A DNA stretch of 64,000 nucleotides from JBELHO01 sp042091375 (GTDB lineage Bacteria > Pseudomonadota > Gammaproteobacteria > Enterobacterales > Alteromonadaceae): positions 1-64,000 of the forward strand of contig JBELHO010000005.1 in NCBI GenBank assembly GCA_042091375.1, in the 5' to 3' direction. Both the position numbers and the translations under genes were made by a program. Positions within the stretch are counted from its first letter, which is position 1, and the number at the start of each line of letters is the position of its first letter. Under the pieces are notes generated by a model. The model ran no database searches. It worked only from the letters and a program-made list of their open reading frames with translations, and had not been told where the DNA came from. Of this stretch, positions 16,583-26,370 are shown piece by piece.

Positions 16583-18046
16583 TCAATTTAATTTATCCCA
16601 TAATTTTTGATTAGTTTTCATTGAAAAATAATCATAAGCATGCCAAAACCTCGGCATTAAATCTAAGGGCTTCCTCTCCTCATAGTTAGACGATAACGAT
16701 GCGAGTATTTCATTGAGTCTCTCTTTACTCAATGATGAGAAATGCCGCGCTATCTCAACATAGTGTAAGTTAGCATTCTTACTGATCACAATATCTTGCC
16801 CGTGAGAAATAAACTTTAAACTGCGCGTTGCTGTGCGGCAAATGGGTTGACTAACGTCACTTGGATACAGTTGGGTAACAATAGCATATTCATAATGATC
16901 GCGGTTATAACCATGATCATCTTTAGGAATATAAGTAATACCGTAGCCCATAGGAAAATCACCGGTTATTTGATGCAAAGCTTCGACTACCTTAGTGCAA
17001 CAAATTCCTCGTTCTGCATTTTGATAAAGTGCATTAAATACCTTAGGTAATAAGGTGTAATTATAATTAGTCTTAGTAGATAAAATAATTGAACTATATA
17101 TTTGTGGGACTTTTAATACATTGCCAATTCCTTGTTTTGGCGCCACAGCAGCCTTTAATATCGATTTGACAAACAATAATTTTTTTTGTTCTGTGGTATT
17201 AAAAATATCGCGTTCAACTCTTGAATTACCGCGATAAGTTGGTGTTGCCAGACCTTCAGTCAGCAATTTTAAGGTGGAGCGATAATTAATCTGTAACAGG
17301 GCTTTGCGATCTTCTACTGTGAGGGTACGAAACTGATCTAGGGAACCATCTGGTCCACAAACAATACGCTGAGCGTCGGGGTGAAAATGACCAATATCTT
17401 GCAGTAATGCCGCCATGACTAAGGGCACCTTAACATGTTCAACAAAAGCCTGATATCCTTGGGTATCTTCGACCTGAAACTTTTTAAAATCAGCTCCACT
17501 TCTGTTTTTACAAAAACCAGCAATATATGAAACCTTAGTAATTGGATTGCCATCGATGCATAATTTGTCCAACAAGCGCAAAGCTAACACCGCTTTATAC
17601 ATAGGTTTACTTACTTGATGACATTCAGCTATTGACGAGTTTTCTGTGGGGATAAGTAATTGAATGGTACCAAGCAACTTTGCTGACTTGCGATTAGTCT
17701 CGCTAAAATTATTGCCTTCACAGAGTTCAATAATTTGCCAGCATATTGCCGAGATAAACTGATGCCGCTGATCATTTTCTTCCGCTAGACTGACCTTAAA
17801 CTGCTTAATTTGCTTGTTTAACTGCTCGATTTTACTGGGGTTTTTGTCTTTGTTTGGCAAGCAACCAAGTTCTGCAAGCTGTCTGTCTAAATCATCTAGT
17901 TTATGTTGATGATAAGGCTCATTTTCATAAAAACTTATGGCCTGCTGAAGTAATGAATTTTTTAAAACACCGCGATGATAGCTTTTTTCTAAAATAGCTT
18001 TAACTTGATTGGTGTAATGAGTGTTGCTGTCAATAATAGTAGCCAT
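16583..18046 (-). CDS. Uncharacterised protein with a degenerate HD-like motif
   Basis: I do not recognise this 487-residue family. Residues about 45-105 are rich in K, E and Q and probably form a coiled coil (DDLDRQLAELG, IEQLNKQIKQFKVSLAEEND). In the middle, MAALLQDIGHFHPDAQ resembles the HD/HD-GYP metal-binding helix (usual form LLHDIGK), but the first His is Gln, so hydrolase activity may be lost or use other ligands. No signal peptide or membrane segment is obvious, so it is probably cytoplasmic. It is convergent with argE and separated from metL by 157 nt, most likely a single-gene unit. A degenerate cyclic-nucleotide phosphodiesterase or signalling protein is possible. Confidence 0.65.
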   Translation of the reverse strand: MATIIDSNTHYTNQVKAILEKSYHRGVLKNSLLQQAISFYENEPYHQHKLDDLDRQLAELGCLPNKDKNPSKIEQLNKQIKQFKVSLAEENDQRHQFISAICWQIIELCEGNNFSETNRKSAKLLGTIQLLIPTENSSIAECHQVSKPMYKAVLALRLLDKLCIDGNPITKVSYIAGFCKNRSGADFKKFQVEDTQGYQAFVEHVKVPLVMAALLQDIGHFHPDAQRIVCGPDGSLDQFRTLTVEDRKALLQINYRSTLKLLTEGLATPTYRGNSRVERDIFNTTEQKKLLFVKSILKAAVAPKQGIGNVLKVPQIYSSIILSTKTNYNYTLLPKVFNALYQNAERGICCTKVVEALHQITGDFPMGYGITYIPKDDHGYNRDHYEYAIVTQLYPSDVSQPICRTATRSLKFISHGQDIVISKNANLHYVEIARHFSSLSKERLNEILASLSSNYEERKPLDLMPRFWHAYDYFSMKTNQKLWDKLN

Positions 18047-18203
18047 AAGTATGATCAGCTAAGCAAGGTCAATGACTCTACCAAAATTAAATACAATTGT
18101 TTGAAAATGTATAAGTCGTCATTAACAACAACGTGGTGTAACGCGAATAAATAGCGATAAAAATCATCCTCGCTAAAAATTCACATCATTTGCTTGCTTA
18201 AGC

Positions 18204-20651
18204 CTAATTAATTCCTTTTAGTTTTACCTGTGTTTGCCGAGTAATTAATTGTTGGCAAATATTTACCAGATCAGAGTGCAAACCGCCGGCAGTTACATCT
18301 CTTCCAGCGCCTGGCCCTCTGATAATTAAAGGGGTATCCCGATACCAATCACTTTTGATTTGAAATATATTATCCCCGGGGGATAAATTAGCAAACGCAT
18401 GATTATCTGGCAAGCTTTCTAAACTCACTTTTGCTGAAATTTCGTTACTATTCAATGAAAATCTAGCTATGTAGCGGATACAACTGCGGTTACTTTTAGC
18501 ATGCTGATATGCATCGGCAAAATATTGATCTAATTGTGAAGCTTGCCCTAAAAAAGCATCAGTGGCTATGGTTTGTAACGACTCAGGGACTAAATCTTGA
18601 CAATCGATATCGTCAAGGGAAAGGTTAAAACCGGCTAGACGTGCTAAAATCAGCAACTTGCGTTGTACATCACGACCAGATAAGTCTTCACGTGGATCCG
18701 GTTCAGTAATACCCTGTGACAATGCTTCTAATAGCAAGGTTGAAAAAGGAACACTGTTGTCATAACAGGTAAATAACCAAGAAAGTGTGCCCGAAAAAAT
18801 ACCTGATATTTCTCGAATGTTATCACCTGAATTCAATAAATCTTGAATGGTATAGTTAATAGGCAAGCCAGCACCAACCGTTGTATTACCTAACCATAAG
18901 CTATTGTTTTTCTTGGCAGTATCTAACAATTTTTGATAATGAGCTGTCGAAGACGAAGCAGCCCATTTATTGGCGCCAATCACGTGTATGCCCTGTGCAA
19001 AAAAATCTTGATATAAAAGACTAAAATGTTCACTAGGGGTGTTATCCACAACAATAAGTTCATCGTAAGGATGATTGGCTAGCCAAGAAAGTAACATCTT
19101 TTTATCATAGGCTTGTGCGTTGGTTTGGTATTGTTTAATTGCCTTATTCACGTCAATACCATCGGTATTAATCAAGGCTTTTTTTGAGGTCACTAGCCCA
19201 ACTAGATGTACATTTTCTAATACCGAGACTCGACTCAATTGTTCGGGTAACAATGTCAGAAAGCGCTCGCCAATATTACCCATACCAGCGACAACTAAAC
19301 CAATATGCCGTGCATCTTTAGTCATGTCATGGTGAACACTATTTAATAATTCACTAGTACAATGTTGTGCTAAAACAGCAATTAAACTGTGCTCATTGCT
19401 TGAATTAACCATCTCAAGTACTTGGTTGTGCTTTAATGATCTGGAAAAGCGCGCTTTTACATTGCCATGCCTTGCAACGTGATGGCCTACTGTAGCGATA
19501 ATTGAAACTGGTGTGAAAGACACTTGTGTAGCATGACACGCTATACTTTGACTCAATGCTTTTTGCTGATCTTGATGAATAACAATAAATCCCTTAACAC
19601 CATCAAAACAAATCGCTGAAAATTCGTCGACAATCCCCTGACCAAGTTCTCCGATAAAACTTTCCGAGCGAACCAATAGTAAGTCATTTAAATAAGTGAC
19701 GGATAATTCTTGTTTGGCTATTTGACCAAAAGACCCTATTTCTGTCCCACTAATACTTGGCGCAAAGCTACTTGCAACATGAAGGTGTGTACTGTGTTCG
19801 GTTAAAGGTAATAAGGTTTTTGCGTGCAATACTGGATTACCCAAACGTCCTAGCTCTCTTGCCACACCATTAGGCAAGCGATGTAATTTTCTCGCTGATG
19901 GCACGATCCGCGGATCAGCACTGTATATACCATCGACATCAGTCCATAAAATAACGTTACTCGCCCCTAACAACGAGGCCATAATAGTCGCCGAATAATC
20001 ACTGCCGTTTCGTCCAAGAGTACGGGTGTTGTTTTCGACATCACGACAAATATAACCAGTAACCACAGCCAACTTTCCTGGAGTAATTTGTTTATTTAAT
20101 CGCGATTTACTCTCTCGGTACATCACTTGGCATTGTCTTTCATTGTCGATCAACAAAAACTGTCGAGCATCGATACAACAGCTTGGGCATACTCGTTCAC
20201 TTAATACCGCAGATAGCAATCTTGCCGACCACAATTCACCAAAAGCTAAAATATTATTTTGGTGGTAGGGTAAATCTTCGGTTAACCACAATGATATTTG
20301 TGCAATATCGTGCGTTAATAATTTGACTAGGAGACTTGCATTACTTTCATTTAATAAAGCTTGGATCAATGATTGCTGATTTTCTTGTAATTTGGTTAAG
20401 GCAGAGACCAGTAGTTGGCCTTCATTTTCAACCTGACGAACTATGTTAAATAACGCATCTGTGGTATTGCCATTAGCAGAGACGACAATAACATCAGTCA
20501 GCTGGCAATGAGATTGGATGATTTCCACCACGCGTTCTATACATTGTGCTGAAGCTAAACTACTACCACCAAATTTATGCACTCTGACAGCATGCTTGAT
20601 CAGTTGATTTTGCTCTGCACATAATATTTGTTCATTACTTGTTGCTTGCAT
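18204..20651 (-). CDS. metL: Bifunctional aspartokinase / homoserine dehydrogenase II
   Basis: The protein catalyses aspartate phosphorylation and homoserine formation in methionine/threonine synthesis. The N-terminal kinase shows VHKFGGSSLASAQCIERVV and TLGRNGSDYSATIMASLLGA, then WTDVDGIYSADPR. ACT-like regulatory sequence follows, then the dehydrogenase with VVAGMGNIGERFL, VGAGLPINYTIQDLLNSGD and LSGRDVQRKLLILAR. At 815 residues it matches E. coli MetL (810). Its position after metB, with metJ nearby, supports MetL rather than ThrA. The 219-nt gap to metB is wide for one operon, so an extra promoter is possible. Confidence 0.93.
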   Translation of the reverse strand: MQATSNEQILCAEQNQLIKHAVRVHKFGGSSLASAQCIERVVEIIQSHCQLTDVIVVSANGNTTDALFNIVRQVENEGQLLVSALTKLQENQQSLIQALLNESNASLLVKLLTHDIAQISLWLTEDLPYHQNNILAFGELWSARLLSAVLSERVCPSCCIDARQFLLIDNERQCQVMYRESKSRLNKQITPGKLAVVTGYICRDVENNTRTLGRNGSDYSATIMASLLGASNVILWTDVDGIYSADPRIVPSARKLHRLPNGVARELGRLGNPVLHAKTLLPLTEHSTHLHVASSFAPSISGTEIGSFGQIAKQELSVTYLNDLLLVRSESFIGELGQGIVDEFSAICFDGVKGFIVIHQDQQKALSQSIACHATQVSFTPVSIIATVGHHVARHGNVKARFSRSLKHNQVLEMVNSSNEHSLIAVLAQHCTSELLNSVHHDMTKDARHIGLVVAGMGNIGERFLTLLPEQLSRVSVLENVHLVGLVTSKKALINTDGIDVNKAIKQYQTNAQAYDKKMLLSWLANHPYDELIVVDNTPSEHFSLLYQDFFAQGIHVIGANKWAASSSTAHYQKLLDTAKKNNSLWLGNTTVGAGLPINYTIQDLLNSGDNIREISGIFSGTLSWLFTCYDNSVPFSTLLLEALSQGITEPDPREDLSGRDVQRKLLILARLAGFNLSLDDIDCQDLVPESLQTIATDAFLGQASQLDQYFADAYQHAKSNRSCIRYIARFSLNSNEISAKVSLESLPDNHAFANLSPGDNIFQIKSDWYRDTPLIIRGPGAGRDVTAGGLHSDLVNICQQLITRQTQVKLKGIN

Positions 20652-20870
20652 TTCGTTGTTACCATGTCATGTCGATACTAGGATCGGTTAACCTTTCATT
20701 TTTACAAATTTGTTGTGCCGAAAAAACAGGTTTTGAAGCTCCCTGCTAGTATGTTTACTTGTCGCAAGTAGCCATCAAGTCAGCAATATACCGTTTTGTT
20801 TATAGCAATCCTGTTGTTTAGGCTTAAAACAGAGGCAGTTGTGAAACTTTAACCGCTCTTGTGCTGTTTA

Positions 20871-22037
20871 TCACTCATGTAGCGATTGGCTGGCCGCTAG
20901 CCCTTTATCTAAATCAGCTAATATATCATCTATGTGTTCAATACCAACTGATAACCTTATCAAAGATTGAGTAATACCAGCGGCTCGCTGGGCTGCTATG
21001 TCCATACCAGCATGAGTCATGGTGGAAGGGTGACTGATCAGACTTTCCACCCCTCCCAGAGATTGTGCTAAGGTAAATAACTTAAGATGTGCAAATAAGG
21101 CTCTGACTGCATTTTCACCACCTTTGACTTCAAAACTTATCATAGCGCCAAATGCACTTTGCTGTTTTTTAGCAATTTCATGTCCGGGATGTTCTGTTAG
21201 CCCTGGATAGTATACCTTTTCAATCGCTTGATGCGCGGCTAAATACACCGCCACTTTATTGGTGTTTTGTTGATGTTGTTGCATCCTAATAGGAAGGGTT
21301 TTCAAGCCCCGCAAGGCTAAATAGCTATCGAATGCTGATCCAGTAATGCCTATGCAATTTGCCCACCAAGCCAATTCTTCTCCGAGTGCTTGGCTTTTAG
21401 TAACTAAAACCCCACCAACTACATCACTGTGCCCATTGATATATTTAGTGGTTGAGTGAAACACAATATCAGCTCCGAGTAACAATGGCTGTTGCAGTAT
21501 AGGTGACAAAAAAGTATTGTCTACGGCCACTAGGGCACCTACCTCATGGCTAGCTTTAGTAACGCTGGCAATATCTACTACTCTTAGTAATGGGTTACTT
21601 GGTGTCTCAATCAACACTACTTTAGGTCGACAACTCAGCGCTTTGTCTAAGGCATCATGGTCATTTTGATCAACCACAATCACTTTGAACAGACCTCTAT
21701 CCGCCAAATGTGTAAACAATCGATAACTACCCCCATAGCAATCATGTGGGATGACTATAGTATCGCCAACAGCCAAAAGTTGACATAACAAATGTACTGC
21801 AGACATGCCTGTACTGGTGACAATACCTATAGCTCCTTGCTCTAACTTAGCCACAGCTTGAGCAAAGGTATTGCGCGTTGGATTACCTGTACGAGAATAA
21901 TCAAACTCACGTTTATCGTTGAAGGCCTTCAATGAGTATGTACTTGATAAATGAATTGGTGCTACAACTGCACCGTGATGTTTATCACTGTTTATACCGG
22001 CTCTCACTGCTATAGTAGAAATATTTTCTTGAGTCAT
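20871..22037 (-). CDS. metB: Cystathionine gamma-synthase
   Basis: MetB condenses O-succinylhomoserine with cysteine to cystathionine using PLP. The 388-residue protein has the Cys/Met-metabolism enzyme motifs FDYSRTGNPTRN (cofactor phosphate contact), VAVDNTFLSPILQQPL, and the PLP lysine in FHSTTKYINGHSDVVGG. SLGGVESLISHP lies near the C-terminus. The metJ-divergent position makes MetB more likely than methionine gamma-lyase or MetC. Two arrays of MetJ-type 8-bp boxes lie within 90 nt of its start, so SAM-MetJ repression is expected. Confidence 0.94.
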   Translation of the reverse strand: MTQENISTIAVRAGINSDKHHGAVVAPIHLSSTYSLKAFNDKREFDYSRTGNPTRNTFAQAVAKLEQGAIGIVTSTGMSAVHLLCQLLAVGDTIVIPHDCYGGSYRLFTHLADRGLFKVIVVDQNDHDALDKALSCRPKVVLIETPSNPLLRVVDIASVTKASHEVGALVAVDNTFLSPILQQPLLLGADIVFHSTTKYINGHSDVVGGVLVTKSQALGEELAWWANCIGITGSAFDSYLALRGLKTLPIRMQQHQQNTNKVAVYLAAHQAIEKVYYPGLTEHPGHEIAKKQQSAFGAMISFEVKGGENAVRALFAHLKLFTLAQSLGGVESLISHPSTMTHAGMDIAAQRAAGITQSLIRLSVGIEHIDDILADLDKGLAASQSLHE

Positions 22038-22056
22038 AGTGCTGAAACCACAAATT

Positions 22057-22088
22057 AGATGTATGGACGTCTATAACTCTAAACACTT
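22057..22088. promoter_or_regulatory. MetJ operator array 1 (metB side)
   Basis: Consecutive 8-mers AGATGTAT, GGACGTCT, ATAACTCT and AAACACTT resemble the tandem MetJ box AGACGTCT; the second differs from it at one position. They begin 20 nt upstream of the metB start, where MetJ binding would block transcription. MetJ itself is encoded divergently 270 bp away. Confidence 0.75.
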
Positions 22089-22103
22089 TGTAGAACAGGG
22101 TCA

Positions 22104-22127
22104 AGTACTTTAGACTTCTAAACTTCT
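22104..22127. promoter_or_regulatory. MetJ operator array 2
   Basis: Three in-phase 8-mers, AGTACTTT, AGACTTCT and AAACTTCT, form a second MetJ box array 16 nt from the first. The spacing of 8 nt is exact across the array. Together the two arrays give cooperative sites of the size known at E. coli met promoters. Confidence 0.72.
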
Positions 22128-22360
22128 ACACATTCGTTATTGACTCATTGCTCACAAGGAGTAAAATCTATGCATGTTTAACACAGGGTTGTTATCCTGT
22201 GCCAAAAATCAAACAACTGGGTATAGCTTACGCATAACGTCACTTAGTGCAGATCTATAGTTAAGGTTAAGATGATCAACATGACGATAATTGTAACGAG
22301 ACAATTAGCTCTAATAACACCCTAAGATCAGTTTAAAATAATAACAAAAGAGGTAACTCC

Positions 22361-22687
22361 ATGGCGAAATGGAATGGCGAGTATTTAAACCCTTATGCCG
22401 AGCACGGCAAAAAAAGTGAACAAGTAAAAAAAATTACTGTATCTATCCCATTGAGAGTACTTAAAGTGCTTACCGATGAACGGACAAGACGGCAAGTCAA
22501 TAACTTGCGTCACGCCACGAACAGTGAATTGTTATGTGAGGCTTTTTTACACGCCTTTACTGGACAACCTTTACCTAATGACCAAGATTTATCAAAAGAA
22601 AACACTCAGCGCTTACCTGAAAGTGTAAGGGTCGCCCTTGAAGAACAGGGAATAACTGACTTCAGTCAATACCAAGATGAGGATTAG
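22361..22687 (+). CDS. metJ: Methionine regulon repressor MetJ
   Basis: MetJ is a ribbon-helix-helix repressor that binds tandem met boxes with SAM as corepressor. The 108-residue sequence is typical: MAKWNGEYLNPYAEHGKKSE, then the DNA-contacting strand KKITVSIPLRVLKVLTDERT and RRQVNNLRHATNSELLCEAF. E. coli MetJ has 105 residues. AGAGGT lies upstream of the ATG. It is divergent from metB across a 323-nt gap that holds its operators. A hairpin after the gene probably ends transcription from both directions. Confidence 0.97.
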   Translation: MAKWNGEYLNPYAEHGKKSEQVKKITVSIPLRVLKVLTDERTRRQVNNLRHATNSELLCEAFLHAFTGQPLPNDQDLSKENTQRLPESVRVALEEQGITDFSQYQDED

Positions 22688-22723
22688 TGGGTATTGATAT
22701 TGTGCTGCACAAACTAAATGAAA

Positions 22724-22749
22724 GTCTGTTTACCATTGTGTAAACAGAC
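22724..22749. terminator. Hairpin between convergent metJ and maeB
   Basis: GTCTGTTTAC and GTAAACAGAC form a perfect 10-bp stem with a 6-nt loop. A short T-rich tract follows on the minus strand (TTTCATTT), so it serves maeB better than metJ. It lies 36 nt after metJ and about 50 nt after the maeB stop. Confidence 0.6.
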
Positions 22750-22800
22750 CACCCAGAATCCTGATGATGATTTGCTAACAATATACCTGGCAAAATCAAC

Positions 22801-24087
22801 TTACTGATGTTTACTTGGCCTGAGTAAGTTGTCATCGGCGATATTTTCTAGCATATAATTATCGGCCATTGGCAGCGCCGCCACACCGGATTGGACAGCG
22901 GCTAGTGCAACGGCCTTGGCAACACGAGCACACAAACGTGAATCCATAGGTTTAGGAATAATGTATTCTTTGCCAAACTGCAACATTTCCTCGCCACTTG
23001 CCGCTAATACTTCTGCTGTTACCGTTTCTTTAGCGAGTGCAGTAATGGCTTTGACCGCAGCAATTTTCATTTCATCATTAATTTTCCTTGCCCGTACATC
23101 CAAAGCCCCTCGAAAAATAAAAGGAAAGCAGAGCACATTATTGACTTGATTGGGGTAATCAGAACGTCCGGTAGCAATAATAACATCTTTGCGAGCAGCG
23201 AGGGCTAGTTCAGGCTTAATTTCCGGATCTGGGTTAGAGCAAGCAAATATGATCGGCTTGTACGCCATTAGCTTCACTTGCTCTACTGACAATAAATTTG
23301 CCCCAGACACACCGACAAAAACATCTGCACCATCAATTACCTGATCTAATGTGCGTTTATCGGTATTGTTGGCAAACAGTTTCTTATAATCATTTAAATC
23401 ATCACGACGACTGTGAATAACACCTTTGGTATCCAACATATAGATTTTTTCACGCTGAGCGCCACACTTGATCAACAATTCCATACATGCAATAGCCGCA
23501 GCACCTGCACCCATACAGACAATTTTAGCCTCATGCAATTGTTTGCCTTGAATTTCCAGCGCATTGATCATCCCAGCCACAGTAACAATAGCTGTGCCGT
23601 GCTGATCATCGTGGAATACTGGGACTTTGCATCGTTCAATTAATGCTTTTTCTATAACAAAACATTCAGGTGCCTTAATATCCTCTAAATTTATACCACC
23701 AAAACTGTCAGCAATATTGGCAACGGTATTAATAAACTCCTCAACAGTTTTGTGTTTAACTTCAATATCAAAGCAATTAATATCGGCAAAACGTTTAAAT
23801 AACAGTGCCTTGCCTTCCATCACTGGCTTTGACGCCATTGGCCCTAAATTGCCTAACCCTAAAATAGCCGTGCCATTGGTGATAACCGCTACTGTATTTC
23901 CCTTACCCGTATATTTATAAACATTGTCAGGGTTGGCAGCAATTTCTCTGACTGGTTCAGCAACACCTGGGCTATATGCTAAAGATAAATCTTCGCTGGT
24001 TTCAGCTGGTTTGCTAAGCTCAACACTTATTTTTCCAGGGATCGGGTGGGCGTGGTAGTCTAGGGCTTGTTGTCTTATATCAGTCAT
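22801..24087 (-). CDS. maeB: Malic enzyme (NADP-type, without phosphotransacetylase domain)
   Basis: The enzyme oxidatively decarboxylates malate to pyruvate, supplying reduced cofactor. The 428 residues match the catalytic half of MaeB: LAYSPGVAEPVREIAANP, GNGTAILGLGNLGP-like sequence (ITNGTAILGLGNLGP), and GGINLEDIKAPECFVIE. PVFHDDQHGTAIV and a dinucleotide fold VCMGAGAAAIACMELL follow. E. coli MaeB has about 760 residues because of a C-terminal Pta-like domain that is absent here. NADP or NAD preference cannot be decided by eye. Confidence 0.9.
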   Translation of the reverse strand: MTDIRQQALDYHAHPIPGKISVELSKPAETSEDLSLAYSPGVAEPVREIAANPDNVYKYTGKGNTVAVITNGTAILGLGNLGPMASKPVMEGKALLFKRFADINCFDIEVKHKTVEEFINTVANIADSFGGINLEDIKAPECFVIEKALIERCKVPVFHDDQHGTAIVTVAGMINALEIQGKQLHEAKIVCMGAGAAAIACMELLIKCGAQREKIYMLDTKGVIHSRRDDLNDYKKLFANNTDKRTLDQVIDGADVFVGVSGANLLSVEQVKLMAYKPIIFACSNPDPEIKPELALAARKDVIIATGRSDYPNQVNNVLCFPFIFRGALDVRARKINDEMKIAAVKAITALAKETVTAEVLAASGEEMLQFGKEYIIPKPMDSRLCARVAKAVALAAVQSGVAALPMADNYMLENIADDNLLRPSKHQ

Positions 24088-24456
24088 AGGTATTCCTCAA
24101 TACACGGGTTGTGATCGGTGGCTTTTTGATCAGCAAATCAATAATTCTTATACCTAAAGGGTATTTCATTTGTATTAGGTCAACCAATAGGATTTTAATA
24201 TAAGATTTAGCTACACATACTAAAAAATATAGCGTTAAGCTATTGACATGTCATATCAATAATATGAATTTTCGTTATAATTATTCAGTTAGCAATGTAA
24301 AATATCGCTTTCAGTAATTATTTTTAACGTAATCTATAAAATATAAACTTTATGGTCTTTAGAGGTTTTTTTGTTAAGATTAAAAAAATTTTAGAACCTG
24401 TTTGCAACAAGCCAGTAAACAATAGTTACGTAAAAATGATACAATATTGAGCACAT
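24088..24456. other. Intergenic region upstream of maeB, no gene seen
   Basis: About 370 nt of very AT-rich sequence between the maeB start and the purA terminator. No open frame with a binding site and no clear repeat is seen. It must carry the maeB promoter. The palindrome TGACATGTCA sits at 24245-24254, but I could not tie it to a known regulator. Confidence 0.4.
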
Positions 24457-24487
24457 AAAAAAACCAGCATTTACGCTGGTTTTTTTT
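24457..24487 (-). terminator. Rho-independent terminator of purA
   Basis: CCAGC and GCTGG pair across a 6-nt loop, and the stem is extended by a run of seven A on one side and eight T on the other. On the minus strand it follows the purA stop by about 20 nt and ends in a T-run. It would also work on the plus strand. Confidence 0.88.
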
Positions 24488-24506
24488 AATAAGTACGAGT
24501 TAAAAA

Positions 24507-25805
24507 TCAATCTGAAAATGGATTGTCTAAAATGATAGTTTCATTCCTATCGGGTCCAGTTGAAATAATATCAACAGGTACGCCGGTTATATCTTCGATT
24601 CGCTTTATGTAGGCAATGGCATTAGCAGGTAACTCTTCAACACAGGTAGCACCGAAGGTTTTCTCTGACCAACCAGGTAGCGTTTCGTATACGGGAGTGA
24701 CTTGCTCATAACCCTCTGCAGCAGTGGGTGGTACTTTAACAATTTCACCTGTCGAATTTTGATAGCCGATACAAATTTTTAATTGTTCTAAGCCATCAAG
24801 TACATCTAATTTAGTCAGACAAAACCCTGACACACTATTGACTTGCACCGCTCTGTGCATAGCAACAGCATCAAACCAACCACAACGACGCTCACGCCCA
24901 GTGGTAGCTCCAAACTCATGGCCAACAGTGCCTAAGTGATGACCAATGTCATCATTTAATTCTGTCGGAAATGGGCCAGAACCAACCCGTGTGGTATAGG
25001 CTTTGGTGATACCTAATACATAATCAATGTGACAAGGGCCAAAGCCACAGCCAGTAGAAACACCACCGGCAGTGGTATTTGAAGAAGTGACATAAGGGTA
25101 GGTACCGTGATCAATATCAAGTAGAGTACCTTGTGCCCCTTCGAACATTATCTTTTCACCGTTTAAGCGCGCACGGTCAAGTAGTTCGGCAATATCAGCC
25201 ACCATGCCAATGATCACTTCACGCATTTCTAATGCTTCAGCTAGAACGTCATCATAGCTAACCGCGTCAACCTGATAGTAATGAGTCAAAGCAAAATTAT
25301 GATATTCCATAATTTCTTTCAATTTAAGCGCAAATGTTTCAGCGTTAAATAAATCGCCAACGCGTAAACCACGACGGGCGACTTTATCTTCGTAGGCAGG
25401 ACCAATACCACGACCTGTGGTACCAATAGCTTTATTGCCTCTCGCTTTTTCACGAGCTAAATCTAGAGCATTGTGATAAGGAAGAATGAGTGGACAAGCA
25501 TCACTGATCAAAAGACGTTGACGAACTGGAACGCCACGCGCTTCCAACATTTTAATTTCAGTCATTAATGCTTTAGGACAAAGCACCACGCCATTGCCGA
25601 TCAAGCATTTTACATTATCGCGCAAAACCCCAGATGGAATAAGGTGTAAAACAGTTTTTTCACCGTTTATCACCAGTGTATGACCAGCGTTGTGTCCGCC
25701 TTGGTAGCGCACTACATATTTAGCTGTATCTGTCAGTAGATCAACTACTTTACCCTTGCCTTCATCACCCCATTGAGTGCCAAGAACTACAACGTTTTTA
25801 CCCAT
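24507..25805 (-). CDS. purA: Adenylosuccinate synthetase
   Basis: PurA joins IMP and aspartate with GTP, the first committed step to AMP. The start GKNVVVLGTQWGDEGKGK carries the GTP-binding loop and catalytic Asp. GGHNAGHTL, TGRGIGPAYEDK and QGTLLDIDHGTYPYVTSSNT follow, and GRERRCGWFD later. The 432-residue length equals that of E. coli. The ATG at 25805 is preferred; a GTG two codons upstream is in frame. It ends the hfq-hflXKC-yjeT-purA block. Confidence 0.97.
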   Translation of the reverse strand: MGKNVVVLGTQWGDEGKGKVVDLLTDTAKYVVRYQGGHNAGHTLVINGEKTVLHLIPSGVLRDNVKCLIGNGVVLCPKALMTEIKMLEARGVPVRQRLLISDACPLILPYHNALDLAREKARGNKAIGTTGRGIGPAYEDKVARRGLRVGDLFNAETFALKLKEIMEYHNFALTHYYQVDAVSYDDVLAEALEMREVIIGMVADIAELLDRARLNGEKIMFEGAQGTLLDIDHGTYPYVTSSNTTAGGVSTGCGFGPCHIDYVLGITKAYTTRVGSGPFPTELNDDIGHHLGTVGHEFGATTGRERRCGWFDAVAMHRAVQVNSVSGFCLTKLDVLDGLEQLKICIGYQNSTGEIVKVPPTAAEGYEQVTPVYETLPGWSEKTFGATCVEELPANAIAYIKRIEDITGVPVDIISTGPDRNETIILDNPFSD

Positions 25806-26019
25806 GTTCACATATTGGTAAGAAAATTAGGCGGGGATTCTATCAAATTAATATATCTAGTCCAAGCACTTATTGCTGCTTTTTTAACTGATTATTAAAA
25901 TAAACAATAAAGATAACCACTTAACAAGCACTGCCGACACTGGCTAAAGACAAAAGCTTTGCAAAATATACTCAACTCTCTTGTTAGATAATCAAAATAA
26001 GCCAACCAATCAATAACCC

Positions 26020-26208
26020 TTATACTATCAAGCACAATATACCTATACCAAGGCAGCAAATTGTCAGTCCAATAGTGCGGATGTTTTGCACTGGTTCATT
26101 TGCTAACTTGGTCATATAATTACGCCATTTATTGGGGAAAAGTGCGGGTATTAATCCTTCTATGATCAACGCAATGGCAAGTGCGGTCAGTAGTAGTGTT
26201 ATTGACAT
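26020..26208 (-). CDS. yjeT: DUF2065 small membrane protein (YjeT-like)
   Basis: The 62-residue protein has two hydrophobic segments (ITLLLTALAIALIIEGLIPA and IRTIGLTICCLGIGILCLIV) around a short basic linker FPNKWRNYMTKL. This is the pattern of the YjeT/DUF2065 family found between hflC and purA in Gammaproteobacteria. Function is not known. I chose the ATG at 26208 because GAGG lies 7 nt upstream. It probably shares transcription with purA, since a terminator separates it from hflC. Confidence 0.85.
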   Translation of the reverse strand: MSITLLLTALAIALIIEGLIPALFPNKWRNYMTKLANEPVQNIRTIGLTICCLGIGILCLIV

Positions 26209-26286
26209 GTTTTTCCTCACAGTTAAAGCGACTATTGCTGACTAAACAAGACTATCAATGAGCAACTAATCAAATACAGTAACAAT

Positions 26287-26313
26287 AAAAAAGCCATGAC
26301 TAGGTCACGGCTT
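26287..26313 (-). terminator. Rho-independent terminator after hflC
   Basis: On the minus strand GCCGTGAC and GTCATGGC form an 8-bp stem (one G-U pair) with a CTA loop followed by six T. It lies about 58 nt past the hflC stop. It divides the hflXKC transcript from yjeT-purA. Confidence 0.78.
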
Positions 26314-26370
26314 GTTATTATTGCTTAATGCAAAGTTAAAAACTATTAATTAATATTTAATGATTAATCA

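Noticed and set aside
18382..18400. Palindrome TTATCCCCGGGGGATAA inside metL
   Set aside because: It lies in well-conserved coding sequence (LSPGDN) and has no T-run; most likely chance.
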